Origin: Pseudomonas campi
GTDB taxonomy: Bacteria > Pseudomonadota > Gammaproteobacteria > Pseudomonadales > Pseudomonadaceae
Length of the DNA stretch: 64,000 bases
Reading direction: 5' to 3'
NCBI RefSeq assembly: GCF_013200955.2
Contig: NZ_CP053697.2
Span: 1,860,001-1,924,000 of the forward strand
Shown: positions 38,857 to 48,695 of the stretch, piece after piece
How the letters are laid out: each line of letters begins with the position of its first letter
Numbering within the stretch: the first letter of the stretch is position 1
Translations under genes and position numbers: made by a program
The notes under the pieces: generated by a model
What the model saw: only the letters and a program-made list of their open reading frames with translations
Database searches by the model: none
Told to the model about the DNA's origin: nothing

Positions 38857-40920
38857 ATGTCTTATGCGGATACCCACGATCAGCAGGCTGTGCCTGCTCG
38901 CTTCTATCAAACCACGCTGACCAGCCATCTGGCGTTCACTGGCGCCAGTGCCGTGCTGCTGATGCTGATGTATTCCCTGCTGCGCCTGGGGCTGCTGCTC
39001 TATAACCAGGAGCAGATCGGCGATACCTCGGCATGGGTGCTTGCCGAAGCCTTCTGCAACGGCCTGCGCTTCGACCTGCGTCTGGTGGTGTATGCCTGCG
39101 CGCCGCTGTTGTTGTCGCTGCTGAGCCCACGGGCCATGGCCGCGCGGCGGTTGCATGTGGCCTGGCTGACCCTGTTTGCCAGCCTGACCCTGTTCCTCGG
39201 GGTGACCGAGCTGGACTTCTACCGCCAGTTCCATCAGCGCCTCAACAGCCTGGTGTTCCAGTATCTGCAAGAGGACCTGGGCACCGTGCTGAGCATGCTC
39301 TGGCATGGCTTCCCGGTGCTGCGCTACCTGCTGGCCTGGTGCCTGGCCACGTTGGCGCTGGCCGGCTTGTTCCTGCTGATCGAACACAGCACCCGCGCGG
39401 CCACCACGCAGTCGGCGCCACTCTGGTACTGGCGGATCGGCGTATTCATGGTCTGCCTGCTGCTGGCGGTGATCGCCGCGCGCGGCACGCTCAAACAGGG
39501 GCCGCCGCTGCGCTGGGGCGATGCCTTCACCACCGATTCGATGTTTGCCAACCACCTGGGGCTGAATGGCACCCTGACCCTGGTCGATGCGGCGAAGAAC
39601 AGCTTCTCCAGTCACCGCGACAATACTTGGAAGGCCACCCAGCCGCCGGCAGAAGCCCTGCAGACCGTGCGTGGCATGCTGCTCGGCGAGCACGACACGT
39701 TGGTCGATGCCGATAGCGCCGCCGTGCGCCGCGACTTCCAGCCACCACAGGCCGGTACCTTGCCGATCCGCCATGTGGTGGTGATCCTGATGGAAAGCTT
39801 CGCCGGGCGTTGGGTCGGCGCGCTGGGCAGCAATGCCGGCATCACGCCGAACTTCGACCGCCTGAGCGAGGAGGGGCTGCTGTTCAGTCGCATCTTCGCC
39901 AACGGTACCCACACCCACCAGGGCATGTTCGCCACCATGGCCTGTTTCCCCAACCTGCCGGGCTTCGAGTACCTGATGCGCACGCCGGAAGGCAGCCACC
40001 AGTTCTCCGGCCTGCCGCAACTGCTCAGCGCGCGTGGCTACGACGATCTCTACGTCTACAACGGCAACTTCCAGTGGGACAACCAGTCCGGCTTCTTCAG
40101 CAACCAGGGCATGCGCAACTTCATCGGCCGCGAAGACTTCGTCGACCCGGTGTTCATGGACCCGACCTGGGGCGTTTCCGACCAGGATATGTTCGATCGC
40201 GGTGCCGCCGAGCTGGCCAAGCTGGACCCGAGCAAGCCGTTCTATGCGCTGCTGCAGACCCTGTCCAACCACACGCCCTATGCCTTGCCGAAGGAGCTGC
40301 CGGTCGAGCCGGTCACCGATCAGGGCTCGTCCAACGAACACCTGACCGCCATGCGTTATTCGGATTGGGCGCTGGGCCAGTTCTTCGCCAAGGCGCGCCA
40401 GCAGCCGTATTTCAAAGACACCCTGTTCGTGGTGGTTGGCGATCATGGATTCGGCAGCAGTGAACAGCTCACCGAGATGGACCTGTTCCGCCACCATGTG
40501 CCAATGCTGCTGATCGCCCCGGGCATCCGCGAAAAATTCGGCGCCCAGCGCGACACCGTGGGCACCCAGGTCGATGTAGTGCCGACCATCATGGGCCGCC
40601 TCGGTGGCCCGGTGCGTCAACAATGCTGGGGCCGCGATCTGCTCAGCCTGCCGGCGGGCGACGAGGGTGTCGGGGTGATCAAGCCATCCGGCAGTGACCA
40701 GACCGTGGCCATCGTCAGCGGCTCGAAGATCCTGGTGCAGCCCAAGGGCCTGGCGCCGCGCCTGTACGACTACCAGCTGGGTGCCGGAGCCAAGGTCGAT
40801 CTGCTCACCAACGACCCGGCGCAGGCCGAGCTGCAGCAGCGTCTGGAAGCGTTCCTGCAGGTCGCGACCCAGAGCCTGCTGGATAACACCGCCGGGGTGC
40901 GGGACAGCAAGCCCGAGTAA
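38857..40920 (+). CDS. LtaS-like membrane sulfatase/phosphoethanolamine- or glycerophosphate-transferase
   Basis: A 687-residue protein with about five N-terminal membrane segments (residues about 25-210) and a periplasmic sulfatase-fold domain (residues about 300-650). Metal-site motifs are seen: VVVILMESFAG (E313), the nucleophile region GTHTHQG (T351/T353) and VVVGDHGF. In Gram-positives such enzymes make lipoteichoic acid; in Gram-negatives they probably add groups to glycans, lipids or cyclic glucans. No good Shine-Dalgarno precedes ATG 38857. An orthologue follows speE closely in P. aeruginosa (recalled as PA1689). Confidence 0.87.
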   Translation: MSYADTHDQQAVPARFYQTTLTSHLAFTGASAVLLMLMYSLLRLGLLLYNQEQIGDTSAWVLAEAFCNGLRFDLRLVVYACAPLLLSLLSPRAMAARRLHVAWLTLFASLTLFLGVTELDFYRQFHQRLNSLVFQYLQEDLGTVLSMLWHGFPVLRYLLAWCLATLALAGLFLLIEHSTRAATTQSAPLWYWRIGVFMVCLLLAVIAARGTLKQGPPLRWGDAFTTDSMFANHLGLNGTLTLVDAAKNSFSSHRDNTWKATQPPAEALQTVRGMLLGEHDTLVDADSAAVRRDFQPPQAGTLPIRHVVVILMESFAGRWVGALGSNAGITPNFDRLSEEGLLFSRIFANGTHTHQGMFATMACFPNLPGFEYLMRTPEGSHQFSGLPQLLSARGYDDLYVYNGNFQWDNQSGFFSNQGMRNFIGREDFVDPVFMDPTWGVSDQDMFDRGAAELAKLDPSKPFYALLQTLSNHTPYALPKELPVEPVTDQGSSNEHLTAMRYSDWALGQFFAKARQQPYFKDTLFVVVGDHGFGSSEQLTEMDLFRHHVPMLLIAPGIREKFGAQRDTVGTQVDVVPTIMGRLGGPVRQQCWGRDLLSLPAGDEGVGVIKPSGSDQTVAIVSGSKILVQPKGLAPRLYDYQLGAGAKVDLLTNDPAQAELQQRLEAFLQVATQSLLDNTAGVRDSKPE

Positions 40921-40970
40921 GTGCTCAGGGTTTTTGTAGGGCGTACCCTGCGCTAGAACTGCACTGGCCT

Positions 40971-41987
40971 TCAGGCCCTGCGGTACTGGCGCGGCGGTAC
41001 GCCTTTCCAGCGTTTGAAGGCGTGGATGAAGTTGGACACTTCGCCATAGCCCAGGCGCTCGGCAATCTCCTCCAGGTTCAGGCCGCCGGTGGCCAGTAGT
41101 TCTTCGGCCAGGGCCTGGCGCACTTCTTCCAGCAGGTTGCGAAAGCTGCTGCCTTCGTCGTCCAGGCGCCGGCGCAGGGTGCGCGAACTCATGTGCAGGC
41201 TGGTGGCAACTTCCTCCATATCCGGCACGCGACCGGGGCGGCTGAGCAGCAGGCTGCGAATCCGTGCGGCTAGGCCGCTGCGCTGGCGGCGCTTGTCCAG
41301 CAAGAGCTGGCACTGTTGTTCGCACAATTCCACTGTTCGTGGATTGGCACCGGGCAGCGGGCGGTCGAGCAGTTGCCGATCGACCACCAGGCGGTTGCAG
41401 GGCTGGCCGAAGCTCGGCAGCACGCCGATTTCACTGAGGTACAGGCTGGGGTCGGCGGGGGTGGGGATGCACAGGTCAACACGGCGAATCGGTGGCGCTG
41501 CGTTGATCAGCTCGCGCTGGGCGTTGAGCATGCCGGCCAGGTCGCGCTCGAGGATGAAGCGGCGCAGTTCCAGGGGGATGGCGCGGTCGTCGAGCAGCAG
41601 GTGCGCTTCGTCGTCATGCTCCTCCAGCTGCATGCCGTGGAAGGCATAGGTCAGGTCGAGGTAGCGCAGGCCGAGGCGGGCGGCGTCACGGTAGGTCGGG
41701 CTGCTGAGCAGGGCAAAGCCCCAGATGCCATAGGTGTTGAGCTGGTAGCGTTTGCCGGCTAGCAGGCCGATGCCTGGCCGCTCGCCGAGCGCGCGAACCA
41801 GGTTGCCAATCAATAGCAGCTCCTGCTCGGCGGCGATTTCGCAGGCCGGGTCGGCCAGCAGGTGCCAGCTCAGGCCGGTGCCAGCCAGGCAGGCGTCGAG
41901 TGACAGGCCCTGGTCGAGGCCGAACTGGGCCAGTAGTTGCACGCTGATGGCGCTGCGCCGGGCGGGCCAGTGGGGTGTGGCAGTCAT
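40971..41987 (-). CDS. AraC-family regulator with N-terminal Arabinose_bd/OruR-type domain
   Basis: A 338-residue protein. Residues about 10-200 resemble the N-terminal ligand-binding domain of the OruR/ArgR AraC group (LSLDACLAGTGLSW, LNTYGIWGFALLSSPTYRDAARLGLRYLDL). Residues about 235-335 are an AraC HTH pair (MEEVATSLHMSSRTLRRRL and LEEIAERLGYGEVSNFIHAF). ATG 41987 is preferred (weak GGA upstream) over a GTG at 42008. Start is 109 bp from the divergent monooxygenase operon, which it probably controls, as in P. aeruginosa PA2096/PA2097 (recalled). Confidence 0.87.
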   Translation of the reverse strand: MTATPHWPARRSAISVQLLAQFGLDQGLSLDACLAGTGLSWHLLADPACEIAAEQELLLIGNLVRALGERPGIGLLAGKRYQLNTYGIWGFALLSSPTYRDAARLGLRYLDLTYAFHGMQLEEHDDEAHLLLDDRAIPLELRRFILERDLAGMLNAQRELINAAPPIRRVDLCIPTPADPSLYLSEIGVLPSFGQPCNRLVVDRQLLDRPLPGANPRTVELCEQQCQLLLDKRRQRSGLAARIRSLLLSRPGRVPDMEEVATSLHMSSRTLRRRLDDEGSSFRNLLEEVRQALAEELLATGGLNLEEIAERLGYGEVSNFIHAFKRWKGVPPRQYRRA

Positions 41988-42095
41988 GCAAGTTTGTCCG
42001 AAAGTCACAACTTTATGGCCGACTATGCCATAACTCGTGGGCCGTGCAGTACGTAGGATCTGCTCATCGCTTTATCGCGGTTTACGGAGACAAGA

Positions 42096-43568
42096 ATGCA
42101 TAACAACACTCCTGAGCAGGCCCCCCTGGGCGTGCTGATCATCGGTTCGGGCTTTGCCGGTCTGGGCCTGGCCATGCGCCTGCGCCAGCAGGGCAGCGAT
42201 GACTTCCTGATCCTGGAAAAGGCCGCCAAAGCTGGCGGCACCTGGCGTGACAATGATTACCCCGGCGCGGCCTGCGACGTGCCCTCGCACCTGTATTCCT
42301 TCTCCTTCGAGCCGAAGACCGACTGGACTCGGCGCTTCGCCCCGCAGGCGGAGATCTTCGCCTATGTGCAGCAGTGCATCGCCAAATACGGGCTGCACTC
42401 ACGTATCCGCTGCAACAGCGAAGTGAGCGAGGCCTGGTTCGACGAGCCCGCAGGGCTGTGGCGGGTGACTACTGTCGATGGTGCGCAGTTCAGTGCGCGG
42501 GCGCTGGTCAGTGCCTGTGGTCAGCTCAACCGCCCGCTGTATCCGCAGATTGCCGGTATCGAGCGCTTCGCCGGTGAGAGTTTCCACTCGGCGCGCTGGC
42601 GGCATGACATCGATCTCAGTGGCAAGCGCGTGGCGGTGATCGGCACCGGCGCCAGCGCCATCCAGTTCGTCCCCGAGATCGTGCCCAGGGTGCAGCACCT
42701 GACTCTGTTCCAGCGCACGGCGGCCTATGTGTTGCCCAAGCCGGATCGCGCCTATAGCCGCTTCGAACTGGCGCTGATGCAGCGGTTTCCCTGGACGCAG
42801 AAACTTGATCGGGCCCTGCAGTACCTCTATCACGAGGCGCGTGGCGTGGCCTTCTTCGTCCTGCCGGGGCTGATGAAGCTGTACCGCGGCAGTTTCCTCC
42901 GCCATCTGCAGCGCCAGGTCACCGATCCCGAGCTGCGCGCCCGGCTGACCCCGGATTACCCGCTGGGCTGCAAGCGCATCCTGATCAGCAACGATTACTA
43001 CCCGGCGCTGACGCAACCGCAGGTGGAAGTGGTCAACCAGGCGATCCGCGAAGTCAGCGAGCGGGGGGTGATCACCGCTGATGGCCGCGAGCATGCGGTG
43101 GACGTGCTGATCTACGGCACCGGTTTCGCCGCCAGCGACTTTCTTGCGCCCATGCGCATTCGTGGCCTCGGCGGCCTTGAGCTGAACCAGGCCTGGAAGG
43201 AGGGCGCCGAGGCCTACAAGGGCATCAGCGTCAACGGCTTCCCCAATCTGTTCATCCTCTACGGTCCGAACACCAACCTGGGCCACAACTCGATCATCTA
43301 TATGCTCGAAAGTCAGTTCCCTTATGTGCTGAGCTGCCTGCAGCAACTGCAACAGGGCGTGCGTTACCTCGACGTGCGCGCGCCGGTGCAGCAGGCCTGG
43401 AACCAGCGCCTGCAGCACGCCATCGAGCATTCGGTGTGGGAACAGGGCTGCAACAGCTGGTACAAGAATGCCGCGGGCAAGCACACCAACAACTGGTCCG
43501 GCTTCACCTTCAGCTATCGCCAGCACACCCGCCAGCCGGACTGGAGCGACTATGACCGGGTCCGTTGA
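42096..43568 (+). CDS. Flavin-containing (Baeyer-Villiger type) monooxygenase
   Basis: A 490-residue flavoprotein. FAD motif GSGFAG (17-22), the NADPH motif GTGASA (183-188), and the Baeyer-Villiger fingerprint FAGESFHSARW (158-168, FxGxxxHxxxW) are all present. It should insert oxygen next to a ketone or hydroxylate a similar substrate, using NADPH and O2. It opens a three-gene operon with an HSL-type hydrolase and an SDR, an arrangement like mymA clusters of mycobacteria. Confidence 0.9.
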   Translation: MHNNTPEQAPLGVLIIGSGFAGLGLAMRLRQQGSDDFLILEKAAKAGGTWRDNDYPGAACDVPSHLYSFSFEPKTDWTRRFAPQAEIFAYVQQCIAKYGLHSRIRCNSEVSEAWFDEPAGLWRVTTVDGAQFSARALVSACGQLNRPLYPQIAGIERFAGESFHSARWRHDIDLSGKRVAVIGTGASAIQFVPEIVPRVQHLTLFQRTAAYVLPKPDRAYSRFELALMQRFPWTQKLDRALQYLYHEARGVAFFVLPGLMKLYRGSFLRHLQRQVTDPELRARLTPDYPLGCKRILISNDYYPALTQPQVEVVNQAIREVSERGVITADGREHAVDVLIYGTGFAASDFLAPMRIRGLGGLELNQAWKEGAEAYKGISVNGFPNLFILYGPNTNLGHNSIIYMLESQFPYVLSCLQQLQQGVRYLDVRAPVQQAWNQRLQHAIEHSVWEQGCNSWYKNAAGKHTNNWSGFTFSYRQHTRQPDWSDYDRVR

Positions 43569-44487
43569 ACTGGCGGCACCAACCGGGCGGCGTCAGTGCT
43601 GGCTGGCGCCACTGTTGCGCGGCATGACCTGGCTGCTGTTCCGCAGCTTTTTCCAGCCGCGGCTGAGTGCTCAGGTCCAGCGCCGCCTGCTGCGCCTGTT
43701 TACCCGCATCACGCCGGTTTCCCCTGGCGTGCGTATCGAACCGGGCGAGCTGGCTGGCGTGTCTTGCGAGTGGTTGCGGCCGGCCCAGGACAACGGCTGG
43801 GTGCTGCTCTATCTGCATGGCGGTGCCTTTATCGTCGGCGCGCCGCAGACCCATCGCAGCCTCACCAGTTACCTGGCCCGGCACGGGAACCTGGCGGTCT
43901 GCGCCCTGGACTATCGCCTGGCGCCGGAGCAGCCGTTTCCGGCGGCGCGCGACGATGCGCTGGCGGCCTATCGCGCGTTGCTCGCCCAGGGCCAGCCGGC
44001 CGAGCGCATCGTCATTGCGGGCGATTCGGCTGGCGGCAACCTGTGCCTGGTCACCGCGCTGCATTTGCGCGAGCTGGGTCTGCCCTTGCCGGCAGCGCTG
44101 GTGTGTTTCTCCCCGCTAACCGATGTCAGCGGCGCCACCCTGCATCAGCCAGCCGCCGGCGATCCGCTGCTGGATGAGGCCTGGCTGGAGCAGGGGATAG
44201 GCGCTTACTGCCCGGCGGGCATGGATCGGCGTGATCCCGCCGTGTCGCCGCTCTATGCTGATCTGCAGGGTTTGCCGCCGTTGCTGGTGCAGGTCGGCGA
44301 GGACGAGATCCTCCTGCGCCAGAGCCAGCTGCTGGCCGAGCATGCGCTGGCGGCGGGGGTTGACTGCGAGCTTGAGCTGTATCGGCGCCAGTGGCATGTG
44401 TTCCAGATCAATTGCGGGCTGCTGCCCAGTGCCGATCAGGCTCTGCAGCGGGTGCTCGGCTTTCTTCGTCAGCGAGGTTGCCCATGA
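43552..44487 (+). CDS. Alpha/beta hydrolase, hormone-sensitive-lipase (HSL) type
   Basis: A 311-residue esterase. The HGGAF oxyanion motif (89-93) and GDSAGG (157-162, nucleophile S159) identify the HSL group, with the acid/histidine later (DEILLRQ... QWHVFQ). It would cleave the ester or lactone made by the monooxygenase. ATG 43552 overlaps the monooxygenase end by 17 bp and has GGAG upstream, pointing to translational coupling. Confidence 0.88.
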   Translation: MTGSVELAAPTGRRQCWLAPLLRGMTWLLFRSFFQPRLSAQVQRRLLRLFTRITPVSPGVRIEPGELAGVSCEWLRPAQDNGWVLLYLHGGAFIVGAPQTHRSLTSYLARHGNLAVCALDYRLAPEQPFPAARDDALAAYRALLAQGQPAERIVIAGDSAGGNLCLVTALHLRELGLPLPAALVCFSPLTDVSGATLHQPAAGDPLLDEAWLEQGIGAYCPAGMDRRDPAVSPLYADLQGLPPLLVQVGEDEILLRQSQLLAEHALAAGVDCELELYRRQWHVFQINCGLLPSADQALQRVLGFLRQRGCP

Positions 44488-45245
44488 ACAATATCCTGAT
44501 CACAGGCGCGGCTTCCGGTATCGGTGCGGCCACGGCGCGGCTGTTTCACTCGCGCGGCTGGAAAGTCGGCCTGCTGGATATCAATCACAGTGCCTTGGCT
44601 GAGCTTGCCGCCGAGCTGGGCGGGGTCTGGCATGCCGAGCTGGATGTGGCCGACCCCGGCGCCGTGCGCGAGGCCCTGGCCGATTTTGCCGCGCTGCATG
44701 GCGGTCAGCTGCGGCTGCTGTTCAATTGCGCTGGGCTGCTGCGTTTAGGCCACTTCGAAGAAATCAGCCTGGAGGAGCATGCGCGCATCCTGCAGATCAA
44801 TGTGCTCGGCCTGCTGCAGATGACCCACGCGGCCTTTCCCTATCTGAAGGCGACCAGCGGGGCGCAGGTGATCAACATGGGCTCGGCCTCGGGGCTGTAC
44901 GGCACGCCGCACATGGCCAGCTACTCGGCATCCAAGTTTGCCGTGCGCGGCCTGACCGAAGCCCTGGAGCTGGAGTGGCAGCGCCATGGCATTCGCGTTG
45001 GCGACCTGATGCCGCCGTTCGTGCGCACGCCGATGGTCGACAGCCAGCACTTCGAGCCGCCGGCGCTGCGCCGTCTCGGCGTCAAGTTGCGCGCCGAGGA
45101 CATCGCCGCGGCCGTCTGGCTGCAGGCCGGGCAGTCGCAGGTACATCGGCCGATCCACTGGCTGTTCAAGCTGATGTACTGGAGCGGCCAGGTTTCACCG
45201 GCCTGGGTCAATCGCCTGATGATGCGCCGGATTAGCCGGGAATGA
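44484..45245 (+). CDS. Short-chain dehydrogenase/reductase
   Basis: A 253-residue classical SDR. It has the NAD(P) motif TGAASGIG, NNAG-like NCAG, and the catalytic S-Y-K set (NMGSASG and Y147-S-A-S-K151). Its ATG overlaps the hydrolase stop as ATGA, so the three genes form one coupled operon; it could oxidise the alcohol released by the hydrolase or feed a ketone to the monooxygenase. Confidence 0.9.
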   Translation: MNNILITGAASGIGAATARLFHSRGWKVGLLDINHSALAELAAELGGVWHAELDVADPGAVREALADFAALHGGQLRLLFNCAGLLRLGHFEEISLEEHARILQINVLGLLQMTHAAFPYLKATSGAQVINMGSASGLYGTPHMASYSASKFAVRGLTEALELEWQRHGIRVGDLMPPFVRTPMVDSQHFEPPALRRLGVKLRAEDIAAAVWLQAGQSQVHRPIHWLFKLMYWSGQVSPAWVNRLMMRRISRE

Positions 45246-45509
45246 GACCCGCTGCCCCGTTTGTCGCCGCGGTAACAATTTGATCGATTATCCAGGCGAC
45301 AGCCGCTCAAGGCGGGGACTACTCTGCAGGTGAGGGTTCCGGTTGGCGTTCTGCCAAACCAGCCCTTGAGTGCAACACGCTTCTGTCTCTGTGTGCGTCA
45401 CCGTTGGGCTTGATGCCCGACGTGGGTCTCGTGCGGCACCGTCTGGTGCTGCCAAGCCGGTCTGTTGTGCCGGCTGCGGTCTATCAATCGCCTGAGAGGA
45501 GGTCGTTAG
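45246..45509. other. Promoter region of rraB, no gene seen
   Basis: 264 bp without a supported frame. It ends in GAGAGGAGG before the ATG of rraB. No clear operator found. Confidence 0.4.
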
Positions 45510-45851
45510 ATGAGCACAGTCATTCAGGAAGATGTCAGCAACAATGTTCTGCGCCGTATGAAGGAAGGGGGGTTCGATTTCGCTCGGGTCCATCCCATCG
45601 AGTTCTACGCCATCTTTCCCGACGAGGAGCGGGCCCGGCAGGTGGCAGGTACGTTTCGTGGTGAGTCGTTGAATGCCCAGGTCAGTGTGCGCGATGACGG
45701 GGCTTGGCACCTGCAGGTGAGCAAGGTGATGTACGCCACCCATGCAGGCATTGGTGATTTCGAGCAAGACCTGGAGTCGCTGGTCGTACCGCTTGGCGGT
45801 GTGCTGGATGGCTGGGGCGTGACGCAGGAAGTCCGCGCCAGTCCGCGTTAG
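45510..45851 (+). CDS. rraB: Ribonuclease E inhibitor RraB
   Basis: A 113-residue acidic protein that matches RraB (DVSNNVLRRMKEGGFDF, HPIEFYAIFPDEERARQVAG, VMYATHAGIGDFEQDLES). RraB binds RNase E and alters degradosome composition, slowing turnover of some mRNAs. GAGGAGG is 6-8 bases before ATG 45510. Stand-alone gene; palindromic repeat copy B lies 82 bp downstream. Confidence 0.88.
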   Translation: MSTVIQEDVSNNVLRRMKEGGFDFARVHPIEFYAIFPDEERARQVAGTFRGESLNAQVSVRDDGAWHLQVSKVMYATHAGIGDFEQDLESLVVPLGGVLDGWGVTQEVRASPR

Positions 45852-45933
45852 ATACCAGTGCCTCCACGCCGGCTGACCCAAGGGTTGGCCGGTGTCCAGT
45901 TTCTTCCCTTATTTTTTCGTGTGCAGTGGCTCA

Positions 45934-46073
45934 GAACCTGTTTACGATCTCCTGGCCGTCGGCCATACCGCGTTAAAAACAGCCTCGGAATGCTCATTTA
46001 CAGCTCGTAAACTCTGCTTCCTCGGCTGTTTTTGCCTTGTCTGGCTCTAGTCCAAAAGATCGTAAAAAGGTTC
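45934..46073 (+). repeat. Long palindromic repeat, copy B (140 bp)
   Basis: Starts GAACCTGTTTACGATCT and ends with the complementary AGATCGTAA..AGGTTC. Inner arms AAAAACAGCC/GGCTGTTTTT are perfectly complementary over 10 bp and unlike those of copy A. Ends 17 bp from the TAA stop (46091) of the next gene, which is on the minus strand. Confidence 0.88.
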
Positions 46074-46090
46074 TCAGGCGCGAGCTTGCC

Positions 46091-46984
46091 TTAGCCGCCT
46101 GTGCGCTTGTGCAGCTGTTCCAGGTGGGCAATCACGTCGGGGGCGCCGGACAGGCGCAAGCCTTCGCCCAGTGCATTGGCTTCGGCGGAGGCCTTGGGCA
46201 GCAGGAGGAACTCCGGCGCGCCGGGGTTGCGCAGCAGCGACAGGCGCGCGTAGGGCAGCTGGTTGTCCAGCAGCAGGCCCATGAACGATGGGTCACTCCA
46301 GGCCTGCACCGGCATGGCCAGCACGTGGTAGTGCTGTTTCAGCTCGGCCAGGCCGTACTGGCTGATGCGGTAGCGTGTCAGTTGCGCCGGCAGATTTACT
46401 TCCAGGCCGCGCAGGCGGGCATAGGCGATGGCACAGGCGAAGGATTCGCCGTATTGCTCCGAGGCCCAGAACAACCGTTCGCCATACCAGCTGGCCTGGC
46501 ACAGCTCGATCGGTTCGCCCGCGAGAAAGCGTGGCAGCGCGGTGCTGATGGTCTTGAGGAAGTCCTTGTAGCTGATGATGCGCACGCTGCGGCAGGTCTG
46601 GGTCGCGGCAAACTCTTCGAAGGTACTGAACATCCCGCCAATTTCCGGCGGCGGGCTACACAGGCCGTCGATGCGGCGCAGGTCGAAATCGGCGAAGCTC
46701 AGTTGCTCCTGTTCGACCACGCGCATCAGTACGGCGCGGGCTTCGGCCTTGTCTTCCTGGACCGGGCCGGAGAGGGCGTCGCGCGGCAGGTTGACCAGGC
46801 GGTGCAGCGGCGGGCCGGCCAGCCACCAGATGCTGTCCGCTGTGGCCGGCAGGGGCTGGAAGGGCAGCTGCAGGGTGCGCGAGCGCTCGAATACCATGCG
46901 GGCTACGCGTCCGCTCAGACCCAGGCGCTGAGCCAGGGCGGTAAGCCGGGATGCCAGGTTGGTGGTGGATTCGGACAGACTCAT
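46091..46984 (-). CDS. Hypothetical protein, conserved-looking, function unknown
   Basis: A 297-residue soluble protein with no signal peptide or membrane segment. Recognisable words are LTALAQRLGLSGRVARMVFERS, GGMFSTFEEFAATQTCRSVR and PAQLTRYRISQYGLAELKQHYHV, but I do not place the family (a DUF6685-like assignment is only a guess). ATG 46984 is the only good start. It has a repeat just downstream and a divergent short gene upstream. Confidence 0.75.
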   Translation of the reverse strand: MSLSESTTNLASRLTALAQRLGLSGRVARMVFERSRTLQLPFQPLPATADSIWWLAGPPLHRLVNLPRDALSGPVQEDKAEARAVLMRVVEQEQLSFADFDLRRIDGLCSPPPEIGGMFSTFEEFAATQTCRSVRIISYKDFLKTISTALPRFLAGEPIELCQASWYGERLFWASEQYGESFACAIAYARLRGLEVNLPAQLTRYRISQYGLAELKQHYHVLAMPVQAWSDPSFMGLLLDNQLPYARLSLLRNPGAPEFLLLPKASAEANALGEGLRLSGAPDVIAHLEQLHKRTGG

Positions 46985-47133
46985 GAGCCGCAGTGCATTC
47001 CTGGTACGTTGGTGCCAGTGTGGCAGAGCTGTTGCCGGCGCGCACTAGTCAGGCGCTCAAGACCGGCCTGTTCGGACTCTGCAAGCCACAGCAGCTGTGG
47101 CAGAATCGGGTAAATCACGATGAGGTAGCCTCC

Positions 47134-47355
47134 ATGCCCAGCCTCGTGCTGGATATCGCCCTGTCTGCAGAGCGTTTTCGCGCCGTTTATCAGGGGCGCG
47201 CCAACCGAGTGTTATTGTTCAGTCGCGATGGTCGCAAGGTTAGCTTGCCGGCCCATCATTTGCGGCCTTTCCTGCGCCACAACGGTATCTATGGGGTGTT
47301 CGAGCTCGAATTCAGCGTGGCTGGCGAGCTACTGGAGCTGCGCCAACTGCAATAA
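47134..47355 (+). CDS. DUF2835-type small protein
   Basis: A 73-residue protein of the DUF2835 pattern (LDIALSAERFRAVYQGRANRV, VSLPAHHLRPFLRHNGIYGVFELEFS). GAGG precedes ATG 47134; an upstream in-frame start at 46993 has no coding support. The stop TAA (47353-47355) is followed without a gap by palindromic repeat copy C. Function not known. Confidence 0.8.
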   Translation: MPSLVLDIALSAERFRAVYQGRANRVLLFSRDGRKVSLPAHHLRPFLRHNGIYGVFELEFSVAGELLELRQLQ

Positions 47356-47551
47356 GAACCTGCTTACGATCTCCTGGCCGTCGGCCATACGGCGTTAAAA
47401 ACAGCCTCGGAAAGCGGCTTGCCGCTAACGCGCTTTAGCGCGACCCGAAGGGCGAGTGTAACGAGTCATGCTCATTTACAACTCGTAAACTCCGCTTCCT
47501 CGGCTGTTTTTGCCTTGTCTGGCTCTAGTCCAGAAGATCGTAAACAGGTTC
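47356..47551 (+). repeat. Long palindromic repeat, copy C (196 bp)
   Basis: Same framework and same inner and outer arms as copy B, with a 56-bp insert near the loop. The insert contains AGCGGCTTGCCGCT and CGCGCTTTAGCGCG hairpins and is shared with copy D. It begins on the base after the DUF2835 stop codon and its last bases are CAGGTTC, then TGAG. The rest of 47552-47662 is the pyrD leader. Confidence 0.88.
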
Positions 47552-47662
47552 TGAGCGCCATCATTACCTGTCTTATTACCTGCTTGCCTCGCCTGAGGCT
47601 AGTGGGCACGGCTATAATCGCGGCCTGCTTCCCACCGCCACTCTATCCGAGCCGACTCGCCC

Positions 47663-48694
47663 ATGTATGACCTGGCCCGCGCGCTGCTGTTCAAACTGTC
47701 CCCGGAAACTTCCCACGAACTGTCCATCGACCTGATCGGTGCAGGCGGTCGCATAGGCCTCAATGGCCTGCTGAGCAAGGCTCCGGCGAGCCTGCCAGTG
47801 CGGGTCATGGGCCTCGATTTCGCAAATCCGGTCGGCCTGGCAGCTGGCCTGGACAAGAATGGCGATGCTATCGATGGCTTTGCCCAGCTCGGTTTTGGTT
47901 TCGTCGAGATCGGTACCGTAACGCCCCGCCCGCAGCCGGGCAACCCCAAGCCGCGTCTGTTCCGTCTGCCGCAGGCCACAGCGATCATCAATCGCATGGG
48001 CTTCAACAACCAGGGTGTCGATCATCTGCTGGCCCGGGTGCAGGCGGCGAAGTACAAGGGCGTGCTGGGTATCAATATCGGCAAGAACTTCGATACTCCG
48101 GTCGAGCGGGCGGTGGACGACTACCTGATCTGCCTGGACAAGGTCTACGCCCACGCCAGCTACGTCACCGTCAATGTCAGTTCGCCGAACACGCCTGGGC
48201 TGCGCAGCCTGCAGTTCGGCGACTCTCTCAAGCAATTGCTCGAAGCCCTGCGTCAGCGCCAGGAAGACCTGGCCGCGCAGCACGGCAAACGTGTACCGCT
48301 GGCGATCAAGATCGCCCCGGACATGACCGACGAGGAAACCGTGCAGGTCGCCCTGGCGCTGGTGGAAACCGGCATGGATGCGGTGATCGCCACCAACACC
48401 ACGCTCGGCCGCGAAGGCGTCGAAGGCCTGCCATGCGGTGACGAAGCCGGTGGCCTGTCCGGCGCGCCGGTGCGCGAGAAGAGCACACACACGGTCAAGG
48501 TGCTGGCTGGTGAGCTCAAGGGCCGCCTGCCGATTATCGCCGTGGGTGGCATCACCGAAGGCGCGCACGCGGCTGAGAAGATCGCCGCCGGGGCCAGCCT
48601 GGTGCAGATCTATTCGGGCTTCATCTACAAGGGGCCGGCGCTGATTCGTGAGGCGGTGGATGCCATCGCCGCATTGCCGAGAGGGAATGCCTGA
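47663..48694 (+). CDS. pyrD: Dihydroorotate dehydrogenase (quinone), class 2
   Basis: A 343-residue PyrD of pyrimidine biosynthesis; it oxidises dihydroorotate to orotate using ubiquinone at the inner membrane. Features: N-terminal amphipathic segment ([16 protein letters not shown]), [30 protein letters not shown] with the class-2 catalytic serine, and [26 protein letters not shown] for FMN. Full length. Confidence 0.97.
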   Translation: MYDLARALLFKLSPETSHELSIDLIGAGGRIGLNGLLSKAPASLPVRVMGLDFANPVGLAAGLDKNGDAIDGFAQLGFGFVEIGTVTPRPQPGNPKPRLFRLPQATAIINRMGFNNQGVDHLLARVQAAKYKGVLGINIGKNFDTPVERAVDDYLICLDKVYAHASYVTVNVSSPNTPGLRSLQFGDSLKQLLEALRQRQEDLAAQHGKRVPLAIKIAPDMTDEETVQVALALVETGMDAVIATNTTLGREGVEGLPCGDEAGGLSGAPVREKSTHTVKVLAGELKGRLPIIAVGGITEGAHAAEKIAAGASLVQIYSGFIYKGPALIREAVDAIAALPRGNA

Positions 48695-48695
48695 C

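Noticed and set aside
38830..41325. An 831-residue open frame opposite the LtaS-like gene
   Set aside because: Antisense shadow of a well-supported sulfatase gene, with low-complexity glutamine- and histidine-rich text.
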